44,576 nt of DNA, taken from Gammaproteobacteria bacterium. GTDB taxonomy: Bacteria > Pseudomonadota > Gammaproteobacteria > Steroidobacterales > Woeseiaceae. Location of the stretch: contig JAOTYE010000027.1 in assembly GCA_029862045.1 (NCBI GenBank), positions 1 through 44,576 of the forward strand, read 5' to 3'. Of the stretch, positions 18,280-27,653 are shown in pieces (positions within the stretch are counted from its first letter, which is position 1; each line of letters starts with the position of its first letter). The notes beneath the pieces were generated by a model, which worked only from the letters and a program-made list of their open reading frames with translations, ran no database searches and was not told the DNA's origin. A program made the position numbers and the translations under genes.

Positions 18280-19014
18280 ATGGCTACAGATGACAACATC
18301 CCGAGGCACGTCGCCGTCATTATGGATGGCAACGGTCGCTGGGCCAGAAAGCGGGCGTTGCCACGTCATGCCGGGCACCGGTCGGGCGTTGGGGCGGTTC
18401 GCGAAACCGTCAAATTGGCTGCCAGGCGCGGGGTCGAATACCTGACCCTGTTCGCGTTTAGTAGCGAGAACTGGTCAAGGCCGCGCGACGAGGTCAGCAG
18501 ACTCATGCGGTTATTTGTCGAAGCTCTGCAACGAGAAGTCGACGAGCTGCATCGTAATAACGTAAGGCTCGAATTCATAGGTGCTCGAGAACAGTTGCAG
18601 CCCGGGCTTATCGACAAGATTGCGGCGGCTGAAAAGCAGACGAGCGGCAATACGGGCTTGCGGCTGATCATTGCGGTCGCCTACGGTGGACGCTGGGATA
18701 TCGTTCAGGCAGTGCGTCAGGTGGCCGGAAGGTTGGCCGCAGGCGAAATAACGGTCGCAGACATCGACGATGCGGCAATCGCGTCGCAATTGCAGCTGGG
18801 CGAAGTGCCCGATCCGGACTTGTTGATTCGAACGGGTGGGGAACAACGTATCAGCAATTTTTTGTTGTGGAATCTGGCGTATGCCGAACTGTGGTTTTGC
18901 GACACGCTCTGGCCGGATTTCGGCGAAAAGGAGTTTGATGAGGCGCTCGAGTACTACGCCAGGCGACAGCGCCGTTACGGGCACACGGGTGAGCAGGTAG
19001 AGGCAGTCAGTTGA
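18280..19014 (+). CDS. uppS: Undecaprenyl diphosphate synthase
   Basis: Condenses eight IPP onto farnesyl diphosphate to make the C55 carrier for peptidoglycan and O-antigen. 244 residues. IMDGNGRWA (14-22) carries catalytic Asp16. ENWSRP, the AYGGRWDI region and the C-terminal DLLIRTGGEQRISNFLLW substrate region are all present. It sits between frr and cdsA with no dxr on either side. Its TGA overlaps the cdsA ATG by one base. Confidence 0.97.
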   Translation: MATDDNIPRHVAVIMDGNGRWARKRALPRHAGHRSGVGAVRETVKLAARRGVEYLTLFAFSSENWSRPRDEVSRLMRLFVEALQREVDELHRNNVRLEFIGAREQLQPGLIDKIAAAEKQTSGNTGLRLIIAVAYGGRWDIVQAVRQVAGRLAAGEITVADIDDAAIASQLQLGEVPDPDLLIRTGGEQRISNFLLWNLAYAELWFCDTLWPDFGEKEFDEALEYYARRQRRYGHTGEQVEAVS

Positions 19015-19793
19015 TGAAACAGCGAATCATTACTGCGGTAATTGCACTGCTGGCACTGATGCTCGTGCTGTTTGTCGTACCCGAGTCGATTGCGCTGCTC
19101 GTCATTGTGGCTGTGATGCTTGCCGCTGCCTGGGAATGGTCGGCGTTTCTTGACCTGTCGGGCAGCAGCGGCCGGATCACGTATGTCATCGCAATCGGTG
19201 CATTGATCGCCGCAGTCTCGTTTCTGGCCGTCGATGCCGAACTCGTATTAAAGGTGTCTATGATCTGGTGGCTGATTGCTTTGATCTGGGCGTTCGTGTT
19301 CCCGACACCGATCCCGGTCGCCGTTCGCTGGCTCGTCGGTGCGATTGTGCTCGTGCCGTTGTATTTGGCGCTGATCTTGCTCTACAGCGCCGACCCGATG
19401 ATTTTGCTGCTTGCTCTGCTAATTGTCTGGGTTGCCGACAGCGGTGCGTTTTTTGCTGGCAAGACGATCGGCCGTGTGAAACTCGCGCCGGAAATCAGCC
19501 CGGGAAAGACCTGGGAAGGTGTGATTGGCGGGCTTGTCGCGGTCGTGCTGCTGGTTTTGCTGCGGTCACTGTGGGTGGACACCGATCTTGCCGTATTTGT
19601 GCCGTTTTGCCTGGCTGTCGCGTGCCTGTCCGTGGTGGGTGATCTGACCGTCAGCATGTTCAAGCGAACCGCGGGGCTGAAAGACAGTGGCAGCCTGTTT
19701 CCGGGTCACGGCGGTGTGCTTGACAGAATTGACAGCGTCGCGGCGGCCGCGCCGTTGTTTGCGTTGGGATTGAGCTGGGTGGGCCTGCAATGA
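19014..19793 (+). CDS. cdsA: Phosphatidate cytidylyltransferase
   Basis: Makes CDP-diacylglycerol from CTP and phosphatidic acid, the branch point of phospholipid synthesis; integral inner-membrane enzyme. 259 residues with about eight hydrophobic segments. The CDS signature is complete near the C-terminus: SMFKRTAGLKDSGS followed by PGHGGVLDRIDS. The start is the ATG coupled to uppS by TGATG. Confidence 0.96.
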   Translation: MKQRIITAVIALLALMLVLFVVPESIALLVIVAVMLAAAWEWSAFLDLSGSSGRITYVIAIGALIAAVSFLAVDAELVLKVSMIWWLIALIWAFVFPTPIPVAVRWLVGAIVLVPLYLALILLYSADPMILLLALLIVWVADSGAFFAGKTIGRVKLAPEISPGKTWEGVIGGLVAVVLLVLLRSLWVDTDLAVFVPFCLAVACLSVVGDLTVSMFKRTAGLKDSGSLFPGHGGVLDRIDSVAAAAPLFALGLSWVGLQ

Positions 19794-19837
19794 TGGCGTA
19801 TTCAGTTGTCGTTCACCTGGCGCAGGCCACACTTCAG

Positions 19838-19865
19838 GGAACTGCAGCGGGAACTGCCAGTCAAC
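19838..19865 (+). promoter_or_regulatory. Candidate sigma-E promoter for rseP-bamA-skp
   Basis: GGAACTG (19838-19844), a 16-base spacer and TCAAC (19861-19865) match the extracytoplasmic sigma-E consensus GGAACTT-N15/16-TCAAA at 6 of 7 and 4 of 5 positions. It lies in the only sizeable gap in this block, 40 bases before the rseP ATG. Genes of this group are known sigma-E targets in enterics. A second GGAACTG lies 11 bases further on, with no matching -10. Confidence 0.4.
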
Positions 19866-19904
19866 ATTACACTGTGGCTGAATCGCGAGAGGAGCCTGTT
19901 GTCC

Positions 19905-21257
19905 ATGGGTGATGCACTGACAAGTCTGGTGGCTTTTATCGTTGCGATCAGCGTTCTCGTTGCGATCCACGAGTACGGGCATTACATCGTCGGCCGTTGG
20001 GCCGGCATGAAAGTCCTCAGGTTTTCGATCGGCTTTGGCAAACCCATCTGGACCTGGGTTCGTGGCGCAGATCGCACCGAGTACTGTATTTCTGCCATTC
20101 CCCTGGGCGGCTACGTGCGTTTCCTCGATGGCCGCGAGGGACCGGTCGATCCAGAGGATGAGGGGCGCGCTTTTAATCATCGTCCGATTCCGGCACGCAT
20201 CGCCGTTTTGCTGGCTGGGCCCATGTTTAATTTCTTGTTTGCGATCTTCGCCTATTGGATCCTGTTCCTGAGCGGAATTCCGACGCTGCAGCCGGCCGTT
20301 GGCAACGTCATGCCGGATTCCCACGCAGCCCGTGCAGGGCTCGAGTTCGGCGACAAGATTGTCGCGGTAGGCGATGTGGACACCGCGGATTGGGAGTCGA
20401 CGCTTGTCAACATCTTCGACCAGATGGTTGCCGACGGTCGCGTGCCGTTGACGCTGGAGACAGAAAATGGCCGCCAAAGACGAGCCACGATTAACGTAGG
20501 CGCAGATGCGGCACGATTGACGGAACCCAATTCGCTTTTTGACGGGCTGGGTTTTGAGCCATGGCAGCCGCCGGCAGTTATCGGTGAACTGGTCGAGGAC
20601 GGTGCAGCAGCAGGCGCTGGACTCGTGATCGGCGATCGCATCGCGGCCGTGGATGGCGAGCAAGTCAATAGTTATGGCGATCTCGTGGACGTTGTGTCCG
20701 TCAGGGCTGGCAAACAGGTAGCGGTCGAATACGTTCGTGACGGTCAAAACCGCGTGGTCGATCTCGTAATCGGTGAGCAGGAAGTCGATGGCGAGACGCG
20801 CGGTCTCCTCGGGGTTCGCTCATCCGGCGACATCGGCGCGTACTTCTACTTGCGCAAGTTCGGGCCAATCGAATCGATCTCGCAGGCCGCGCAGAGAACC
20901 TGGACATCGACCCTGTTTACGCTGCGCATGCTCGGCCGCATGGTGACTGGCGACGTATCGATCAAGAACATCAGTGGCCCGATCAATATTGCCCAATTCG
21001 CCGGTGACTCGGCGCAACGCGGCATGAACGAGTTTCTGGCCTTTCTGGCGTTGGTCAGCATTAGTCTCGGCGTCTTGAACCTGCTGCCCGTGCCGGTACT
21101 GGACGGTGGGCAAATTGTTTACCAGACAATCGAGCTTGCGAAGGGCAGCCCGATGTCAGAACGGTCACAAGTTATTGGCCAGCAGTTCGGCATACTCGCG
21201 CTTATTCTATTAATGAGCTTTGCGTTTTATAACGACATTGCGAGAATACTGGGCTAG
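19905..21257 (+). CDS. rseP: Intramembrane zinc metalloprotease RseP
   Basis: Site-2 protease that cleaves anti-sigma factor RseA inside the membrane to release sigma-E, and clears signal peptides. 450 residues, same as E. coli. HEYGH at 22-26 gives the zinc ligands and catalytic Glu23. The late LPVPVLDGG motif provides the third ligand Asp. Two PDZ domains (about 115-200 and 205-290) lie between the first and last membrane helices. The start is the ATG after GAGAGGAG; the open frame extends 33 codons upstream without family similarity. In many relatives dxr occupies the 111 bases in front of it. Confidence 0.95.
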   Translation: MGDALTSLVAFIVAISVLVAIHEYGHYIVGRWAGMKVLRFSIGFGKPIWTWVRGADRTEYCISAIPLGGYVRFLDGREGPVDPEDEGRAFNHRPIPARIAVLLAGPMFNFLFAIFAYWILFLSGIPTLQPAVGNVMPDSHAARAGLEFGDKIVAVGDVDTADWESTLVNIFDQMVADGRVPLTLETENGRQRRATINVGADAARLTEPNSLFDGLGFEPWQPPAVIGELVEDGAAAGAGLVIGDRIAAVDGEQVNSYGDLVDVVSVRAGKQVAVEYVRDGQNRVVDLVIGEQEVDGETRGLLGVRSSGDIGAYFYLRKFGPIESISQAAQRTWTSTLFTLRMLGRMVTGDVSIKNISGPINIAQFAGDSAQRGMNEFLAFLALVSISLGVLNLLPVPVLDGGQIVYQTIELAKGSPMSERSQVIGQQFGILALILLMSFAFYNDIARILG

Positions 21258-21263
21258 CCCGGC

Positions 21264-23672
21264 ATGCAGCAGATGAGGAACAACAAAAAGAACATGCACA
21301 GGCGTTTGAAATTTGCTTTGCTCTGCCTGTTGTTGCCGATGTCGGCGTTGTCACAGGACGGTTTCGTCGTGCGTGACATGCGTGTGGAAGGCCTGCAGCG
21401 AATTTCCGAAGGAACGGTATTCAACTACCTGCCCATCAACATCGGCGACTCCGTCGATAAGATCCGGATTCAGGAGGCGATCCGCGCGCTGTATGGTCAG
21501 GGACTCTTCGACGATATCGAAATACGTCGTGACGGTGAAACACTGATCGTCGCAGTCCACGAACGACCATCGATCGAAAGTTTTACGATCGAAGGCAACA
21601 AAGACATCAAGACCGAAGACCTGACGGAGTCCCTGCGTAACGTCGGGCTGGCAAAAGGCAGGACGTTCGATCAATCGGTTCTCGATGAAGTATCGAGCTT
21701 CCTTCGTGAACAGTACTACGACCGCGGCAAGTACGGTGTAACAGTTGCGACATCCGTCACTGACACTGCCAATAACACGGTGCGCGTTCGGATCGATGTT
21801 AAGGAAGGCGACCGCGCGAAGATTCGACAGGTGAACCTGGTCGGTAACGCGGTTTTCGAGGAAAAGGATATTCGCGAAGACTTCGAACTCGATACAGCGA
21901 ACTGGCTGTCCTGGATTCGGCAGGACGATCGCTACTCCAAAGAAGCGTTGGAAGGTGATCTGGAGACGCTACGCTCCTATTACATGGACCGGGGCTATGC
22001 CGATTTTCGCATCGACTCAACCCAGGTTGCGATATCGCCGAACAAGAAGGATATTTTTGTCACGATCGGACTTCACGAGGGTGACCTTTATAAGATCTCA
22101 GACGTCAAGATTGTCGGCGATATGGTGATCCCTGAAACACATCTGCGCGCGATGGTGCTGGCACAGCCAGGCTCGATCTTTAATCAAAGGATGTTGACGC
22201 AATCAATCGAGTTGATGGAATTCAGGCTCGGAGAGCAAGGCTATTCGAATGCCGAAATCGAGCCGGTCCCCGAGCTCAACCATGAGACCAAGGAAGCTGA
22301 GATAACCTTTTATGTCGATCCGAAGAGCCGCGTTTATGTTCGCCGCATCAATTTCAATGGCATCAACGAGGTCGACGACGAGGTGCTTCGCCGCGAGATG
22401 CGCCAGATGGAGAGTTCCTATCTTTCCAATCGATTGGTCGACCGTTCAAAAGTTCGATTGCAGCGATTGCCTTATGTCGAGAACGTCGAAGTCAATAACA
22501 CACCAGTCCCGGGAAGCCCGGACATGGTCGACGTCGATTTCGATATCGAATACCGCATGCCGGGTCAGTTCAGCGGCGGACTCGGTTATTCGGATTCGCA
22601 AAAACTCATGCTGAATGGCAGCATCGTGCACACGAATTTTCTCGGCACAGGAAATCGGGTTGCACTTGAAGCAGTCTCGGGTAGATTTCAGAAATTCTAT
22701 AGCTTGTCGCACACTGACCCCTATCGAACGATGGACGGCGTTCGCCGCACGATTAGTATCAACTATCGTGATATTACGCAGTTTACGTCTGCGTCATCCG
22801 ATTTCTCAACGACAAGTGCTGGTGCGACGCTCGACTACGGCTATCCAATAACAGAATTTCAAACCTTGTCTTTTGGTTTGAATTATCAGAGTGCAGAGTT
22901 ACTGGCGTCGACATCGAGTACGCAGCAGGCCCAGGACTGGGTAGCGAACAATGGTAATCCTTTCGTAGTGGATACCGGCGCAGGCTTTGCATTCTTCGGT
23001 ACCGAGTTTGACACCATCGAATTGATTGCCGGATGGACCTTTGACAGCCGCAACCGCGCGCTGTTTGCGAACCGTGGCACCCGGCAGCAGCTGATTTTCT
23101 CGATGGCTGTGCCCGGTAGTGATGTCGAGTACTATCAAGCGCGCTACAACTTTACAAAGTACATCCCCTTGTTCGGCAAGTGGGTCGGCAGAATCAATGC
23201 CGAGCTCGGTATCTCCGAGGCCCTTGGAGACACGACAGCGGCCCCGCCGTTTAAGCAGTTCTATGGCGGCGGGCCGACGTCCGTGCGCGGATTTCGCGAG
23301 TCCTATCTTGGCCCCCGCGACAGTCTTGGCAGACCGTACGGTGGAAACGTATTGGTTGCGAGTCAGCTAGAGCTTATAATCCCGCTTCCGGACAAATGGG
23401 CCGGTCAGACACGTGCGAGCCTCTTTTACGACATTGGCAACGTGTTTAACACGGGTGAAGTCGCTTTTACCGATAAGCTCGGGTCGCCGATACTGTACAA
23501 GCCGGAAGTTGACGAGCTGCGTGCGTCAGTTGGTATTGGCGTACAATGGTTGGCGCCGCTGGGATTGTTTCGATTCAGCTATGCCTTCCCGCTTAATGAG
23601 TACGAGGGTAACGACAGGTATTATGGAGACGAACTGGAACGGTTCCAGTTCTCGATTGGTCAGGCGTTTTGA
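21264..23672 (+). CDS. bamA: Outer membrane protein assembly factor BamA
   Basis: Omp85 core of the BAM complex, which folds and inserts outer-membrane beta-barrel proteins. Up to 802 residues: signal peptide (LKFALLCLLLPMSALS then cleavage), five POTRA domains (about 35-435) and a 16-strand barrel. The conserved loop-6 VRGF motif is seen in PTSVRGFRESYLGP, and the protein ends in phenylalanine (SIGQAF), the usual barrel C-terminal signal. The start is uncertain: ATG at 21264, 21273 or 21294. The last gives the neatest signal peptide and has GAGGAA upstream. It follows rseP by six bases and precedes skp. Confidence 0.96.
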   Translation: MQQMRNNKKNMHRRLKFALLCLLLPMSALSQDGFVVRDMRVEGLQRISEGTVFNYLPINIGDSVDKIRIQEAIRALYGQGLFDDIEIRRDGETLIVAVHERPSIESFTIEGNKDIKTEDLTESLRNVGLAKGRTFDQSVLDEVSSFLREQYYDRGKYGVTVATSVTDTANNTVRVRIDVKEGDRAKIRQVNLVGNAVFEEKDIREDFELDTANWLSWIRQDDRYSKEALEGDLETLRSYYMDRGYADFRIDSTQVAISPNKKDIFVTIGLHEGDLYKISDVKIVGDMVIPETHLRAMVLAQPGSIFNQRMLTQSIELMEFRLGEQGYSNAEIEPVPELNHETKEAEITFYVDPKSRVYVRRINFNGINEVDDEVLRREMRQMESSYLSNRLVDRSKVRLQRLPYVENVEVNNTPVPGSPDMVDVDFDIEYRMPGQFSGGLGYSDSQKLMLNGSIVHTNFLGTGNRVALEAVSGRFQKFYSLSHTDPYRTMDGVRRTISINYRDITQFTSASSDFSTTSAGATLDYGYPITEFQTLSFGLNYQSAELLASTSSTQQAQDWVANNGNPFVVDTGAGFAFFGTEFDTIELIAGWTFDSRNRALFANRGTRQQLIFSMAVPGSDVEYYQARYNFTKYIPLFGKWVGRINAELGISEALGDTTAAPPFKQFYGGGPTSVRGFRESYLGPRDSLGRPYGGNVLVASQLELIIPLPDKWAGQTRASLFYDIGNVFNTGEVAFTDKLGSPILYKPEVDELRASVGIGVQWLAPLGLFRFSYAFPLNEYEGNDRYYGDELERFQFSIGQAF

Positions 23673-23686
23673 GGAATGGATTGTTT

Positions 23687-24226
23687 ATGAGTCTTGTAAA
23701 GCAACATATGTATAGAGTGGTTTTTGGCATCGCACTCGTTTGTGCGTTTGCATTGCCGGCCAGCGCACAGGAACTGAAAATCGGTGTCGTCAACATCCCG
23801 GTACTGATGGAGCGCTCGCCACAGACAAAAGCTGCTATGGATGCTTTGCAGGAAGAGTTCGCGCCACGCCAGCGTGAGTTTCTGGCAAAGCAGAAAGAGT
23901 TCGAAGAAATGACGGCAAAGGTGCAGAAAGACGTTGCGGTCATGGGCGAAACAGAGCGCCGCAATGCTGAGAAAAACTTGCGCGACTTGCAGCGTGAAGT
24001 AGCGCGCCTGCAAACAGAGTTTCGCGAGGATCTTAATCTTCGTCAGAATGAAGAGCTGGGTCTGCTGCAGCGCTCCTTGCTGAAGGAGGTTCAGGATTAC
24101 GCGGCGCAGGAAGGCTATGACCTCGTTGTTGGCGACGGTGTGTTGTTTGCAAGCACTGCCGTCAATATTACGGAGGAAGTATTGCGCGCCGTGGAAGCCA
24201 ACTTCCAGGCGACTGGCGCTCGATAG
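23687..24226 (+). CDS. skp: Periplasmic chaperone Skp/OmpH
   Basis: Trimeric periplasmic holdase that carries unfolded outer-membrane proteins to BamA. 179 residues from the ATG at 23687 (GAGGA upstream). Signal peptide 1-27 ends ASA before QELKIG. The rest is mostly long charged helix (about 55-140), forming the jellyfish tentacles, followed by the short beta region YDLVVGDGVLFAS. Placement between bamA and lpxD is universal in gammaproteobacteria. Confidence 0.95.
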   Translation: MSLVKQHMYRVVFGIALVCAFALPASAQELKIGVVNIPVLMERSPQTKAAMDALQEEFAPRQREFLAKQKEFEEMTAKVQKDVAVMGETERRNAEKNLRDLQREVARLQTEFREDLNLRQNEELGLLQRSLLKEVQDYAAQEGYDLVVGDGVLFASTAVNITEEVLRAVEANFQATGAR

Positions 24227-24245
24227 ACCTGGCGTTGTCCGGCGC

Positions 24246-25259
24246 ATGCCGATCAGCCTTCGAGAACTGGCAGAACGATTCGACTGTGAACTGATCGGCG
24301 ATCCTGACGTCATCATCGACACTGTCGGATCGCTCTGCAATGCTGGCCCCAACGCGCTCAGTTTTCTTGCAGGTTCCGCTTTCAAAAAGCAGCTGGCTTC
24401 GACGAAGGCGGCCGCTGTTATCATGCGTGCGGATGACGCCCAAAGCTCTCCAACAGCCGTTCTGGTCGATGACAATCCCTATGCATGTTACGCGCGGATG
24501 GCAGCGGTCGTTTGTCCAGGACCCGTATTTAAGCCGGACGTGCATTCGTCGGCCGTTGTAGCGACGACGGCCAGTATTGCGAAGTCGGTTCATATCGGGG
24601 CGAATGCTGTTGTTGAGGATGGCGCAACGATCGGCGAAAACACCTATATTGGCCCCGGAGCGATCGTTGGCCCGGATTGCGTTATTGGCGATGACTGTCG
24701 ATTGAATGCAAACGTCACATTCGTACGCAATGTAACGATCGGCGATCGCTGTATCTTTCATTCCGGTTCGGTCGTTGGTGCGGACGGATTCGGCAACGCA
24801 ATGACACCCGAAGGATGGATCAAGGTTCCGCAGCTTGGTGGGGTGCGTGTCGGCAATGACGTCGAGGTAGGCTCAAATACGACCATTGATTGCGGAGCGA
24901 TTGATGACACTGTTATTGAAGATGGTGTCAGACTCGATAATCTGATTCAGATCGGACACAACGTCCATATCGGCGAGCACACGGCGATGGCGACGGCATG
25001 TGCGATTGCCGGCAGTGCGCGAATCGGCAAGCGCTGCATGTTCGCGGGCATGGTCGGTATGGCGGGACATATCGAAGTTTGCGACGATGTAGTCGTCAAC
25101 GGTAAGGGCATGGTGTCGAAAAACATCACCGAACCGGGGGCATATGCGTCGAATTTTCCGATCGAGCCGGTTCGCGACTGGAACCGCAGGGTCGCAAAAA
25201 TCCGCCGGCTCGATAAATTGATCGAGCGCGTTAGCAAGCTGGAGCAAGACGCCAAGTGA
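24246..25259 (+). CDS. lpxD: UDP-3-O-(3-hydroxyacyl)glucosamine N-acyltransferase
   Basis: Third step of lipid A synthesis: adds the N-linked 3-hydroxyacyl chain from ACP. 337 residues (E. coli 341). The N-terminal uridine-binding domain starts MPISLRELAERFDCEL, matching family starts, so the longer open frame upstream is excluded. The left-handed beta helix runs from about 105 to 300. IQIGHNVHIG holds the catalytic His. TTIDCGAIDDT has Cys where E. coli has Arg. It ends in a basic C-terminal helix. GTGA overlap with fabZ. Confidence 0.95.
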   Translation: MPISLRELAERFDCELIGDPDVIIDTVGSLCNAGPNALSFLAGSAFKKQLASTKAAAVIMRADDAQSSPTAVLVDDNPYACYARMAAVVCPGPVFKPDVHSSAVVATTASIAKSVHIGANAVVEDGATIGENTYIGPGAIVGPDCVIGDDCRLNANVTFVRNVTIGDRCIFHSGSVVGADGFGNAMTPEGWIKVPQLGGVRVGNDVEVGSNTTIDCGAIDDTVIEDGVRLDNLIQIGHNVHIGEHTAMATACAIAGSARIGKRCMFAGMVGMAGHIEVCDDVVVNGKGMVSKNITEPGAYASNFPIEPVRDWNRRVAKIRRLDKLIERVSKLEQDAK

Positions 25260-25714
25260 GGGAATACTCCTATCCGCTCGATGTCGATGCTATCAAAGAG
25301 TTGTTGCCACATCGTGATCCTTTCCTGATGCTCGACGAAATCGTCGCCTGCACGCCGCATGAAACCGTGATAGCCATCAAAAACGTATCCACTGACGAAC
25401 CACATTTTCAGGGTCATTTTCCAGGGAATCCGGTAATGCCCGGTGTGTTGATTGTTGAGGCAATGGCTCAGGCCGGCGGTGTTTTGTCGCATATTAGTAA
25501 TGACGAGCTTGATCCAAAACCACTCTACTTTCTGGCGCGCGTTGAAGATGCGCGTTTCCGGCGCCCCGTTGTCCCCGGTGAACAGCTGGTGATTCAGGTG
25601 GACGCAGACAAGGTGAAACGTGGCATGTGGTGGTATCGCTGTGAGGCGAGGGTTGATGAACAGGTCGTCGCATCGGCGATTCTCATATGCGCACCGGGTG
25701 GAGAGTCATCGTGA
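25256..25714 (+). CDS. fabZ: 3-hydroxyacyl-ACP dehydratase FabZ
   Basis: Dehydrates 3-hydroxyacyl-ACP in fatty acid elongation; competes with LpxA and LpxD for the same substrate, which explains its place among lipid A genes. 152 residues, single hot-dog fold. HFQGHFPGNPVMPGVLIVE carries catalytic His54 and Glu68. The GTG start overlaps the lpxD stop by four bases, and its own stop overlaps the lpxA start in the same way. Confidence 0.96.
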   Translation: MREYSYPLDVDAIKELLPHRDPFLMLDEIVACTPHETVIAIKNVSTDEPHFQGHFPGNPVMPGVLIVEAMAQAGGVLSHISNDELDPKPLYFLARVEDARFRRPVVPGEQLVIQVDADKVKRGMWWYRCEARVDEQVVASAILICAPGGESS

Positions 25715-26481
25715 TTCATGCCTCAGCAATTGTATCGGACAGGGCCAGCATCGCCGACGATGTAGAGATCGGTCCATTCACGATCATTGGCGACGATGTC
25801 GAAATAAGCAACGGCACACGAGTAGACAGTCATGTCGTGATCAATGGCCCGACCGTGATCGGCAAGGATAACCACATCTATCAATTCGCATCGATTGGAG
25901 ACGATCCGCAGGACAAGAAATATGCCGGCGAGCCAACGAAGTTGAAGATAGGTGATCGCAACACGATTCGTGAGTTCTGCACTGTCAGCCGTGGCACAAC
26001 GCAAGACAATGGCGAAACCGTCATCGGCGACGATAATTGGATTATGGCTTACGTACATATCGCTCACGACTGCATGATAGGCAGCAAGACGATCATGGCT
26101 AATAACGCGACGCTCGCCGGCCACGTGCACGTCGGTGATTGGGCGATTTTCGGTGGTTTCTCAGGCGTGCATCAGTTCTGCAGGATCGGTGCACATTCGT
26201 TCATCGGCATGTACGCAGGTGTTAACCGGGACGTTCCAGCCTATACGACAGCCTCAGGAAGCCCTGCCATTCCACGTGGCATAAACAGTGAGGGCCTCAA
26301 GCGTCGCGGGTTCGATACGGAGCAGATCAGGAATATTAAAGATGCGTATCGGCTCGTCTATCGCAGGGGCATGAAACTCGCAGAGGCGACCGATGAAATC
26401 GCCGATCGTTCGAAGACCCAACCTGAACTCGAGTTGTTTCTCGAGTCGTTGCGATCTTCCGAACGCGGACTGATTCGCTAG
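25711..26481 (+). CDS. lpxA: UDP-N-acetylglucosamine acyltransferase
   Basis: First step of lipid A synthesis: moves a 3-hydroxyacyl chain from ACP to the 3-OH of UDP-GlcNAc. 256 residues. The hexapeptide beta helix (about 1-185) is followed by a helical C-terminus with INSEGLKRRGF and a terminal RGLIR, as in E. coli. The catalytic HIAHDC gives His119 (and His116). Met167 stands at the hydrocarbon-ruler position (E. coli Gly173), as in the C10-specific Pseudomonas aeruginosa enzyme. The start is GTG, fixed by the GTGA overlap with fabZ. Confidence 0.96.
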   Translation: MIHASAIVSDRASIADDVEIGPFTIIGDDVEISNGTRVDSHVVINGPTVIGKDNHIYQFASIGDDPQDKKYAGEPTKLKIGDRNTIREFCTVSRGTTQDNGETVIGDDNWIMAYVHIAHDCMIGSKTIMANNATLAGHVHVGDWAIFGGFSGVHQFCRIGAHSFIGMYAGVNRDVPAYTTASGSPAIPRGINSEGLKRRGFDTEQIRNIKDAYRLVYRRGMKLAEATDEIADRSKTQPELELFLESLRSSERGLIR

Positions 26482-26491
26482 GGTCCGGGTC

Positions 26492-27625
26492 GTGAAGATC
26501 GGACTGGTTGCTGGCGAGGCTTCCGGTGACCTGCTTGGCGCCGGACTCATCCGCGCTATTCAAGCGCGGATCCCCGGGGCAACGTTCGAAGGGGTCGCCG
26601 GTCCTGCAATGGTCGCGGCCGGCTGTACGCAATGGGAAGAGGTAGATGCACTCGCGGTCTTCGGTCTGGTCGAGCCACTCGCCGAAATTCCCCGCCTCCT
26701 GCGGCTGCGCCGCTCACTTGTAAAGCGCTGGAAAGCTGCACCGCCGGATGTTTTTGTCGGTATTGATGCGCCTGATTTCAATTTCGGCCTCGAAAAGGTG
26801 TTGCGCAAGTCCGGAATTCGAACGGTGCACTACGTCAGCCCGTCTATCTGGGCATGGCGTGCAGGTCGTATCAAGACGGTCGCTGCAGCCGCCGACCGGG
26901 TGCTTTGCATTCTGCCGTTCGAGAAGACTCTTTACGATGCGCATGGAGTGGATGCAGTCTTCGTCGGACATCCAAAGGCCACGAGTTTGCCGACGGACAT
27001 CGATACGGACTCGGTGCGTGAGATTCTCGATCTTGGCAGTGGGCCTGTGGTCGCAATTTTGCCGGGCAGCCGCGGCGGCGAAGTATCTCGTTTGGGGCCA
27101 CTGTTTGCCACGGCGGCTGCGATTCTGGCTGAGACTCGGGACGATATCCGCTTTGTCACGCCGATCGCGTCACCGAAGTTACGGCCGTTGATTGAGGAGC
27201 AAATTGGCAATGCCGGTGTTGCGGATCGATTCTGCCTGATTGACAGCGACTCAATCGAGGCGATGTCTGCGGCAGATGTCGTCTTACTTGCGTCGGGAAC
27301 GGCTGCCCTCGAGTCCGCGCTGCTTGGAAAACCGACGATCGCTGCCTACAAGGTCGCGAAAATGACAGCGTTGATATTGCGGCTATTCAGGCTCGTGAAG
27401 ACGGACGTATTCACGCTGCCGAATCTGCTGACCGAAACGCCGCTGATTCCCGAGTATATTCAGGAGGATGCAACACCCAAGGCCCTGGCGCAGGCGGTTG
27501 CGGCGCTGCTCGATGATCCCGCAAGACGTGAGGAGATCGGTAGGCGATTTGCTACACTGCGGACGGAATTGGCACTCGGCGCGGACGACCGCGCGGCAGA
27601 GGCCGTCATTGAGCTCGCCACATAG
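26492..27625 (+). CDS. lpxB: Lipid A disaccharide synthase
   Basis: Joins UDP-2,3-diacylglucosamine and lipid X to form the lipid A disaccharide; GT19 glycosyltransferase, peripheral on the inner membrane. 377 residues (E. coli 382). The N-terminus [10 protein letters not shown], the [10 protein letters not shown] block (about 113-122) and [10 protein letters not shown] (about 188-197) are family signatures. GTG start ten bases after lpxA. Confidence 0.96.
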   Translation: MKIGLVAGEASGDLLGAGLIRAIQARIPGATFEGVAGPAMVAAGCTQWEEVDALAVFGLVEPLAEIPRLLRLRRSLVKRWKAAPPDVFVGIDAPDFNFGLEKVLRKSGIRTVHYVSPSIWAWRAGRIKTVAAAADRVLCILPFEKTLYDAHGVDAVFVGHPKATSLPTDIDTDSVREILDLGSGPVVAILPGSRGGEVSRLGPLFATAAAILAETRDDIRFVTPIASPKLRPLIEEQIGNAGVADRFCLIDSDSIEAMSAADVVLLASGTAALESALLGKPTIAAYKVAKMTALILRLFRLVKTDVFTLPNLLTETPLIPEYIQEDATPKALAQAVAALLDDPARREEIGRRFATLRTELALGADDRAAEAVIELAT

Positions 27626-27653
27626 AACGAGACGTCTAGCGTTACAACCGCCG

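Noticed and set aside
19566..20747. 393-codon open frame on the minus strand
   Set aside because: Antisense to the firmly identified cdsA and rseP; codon pattern is a shadow of GC-biased third positions.
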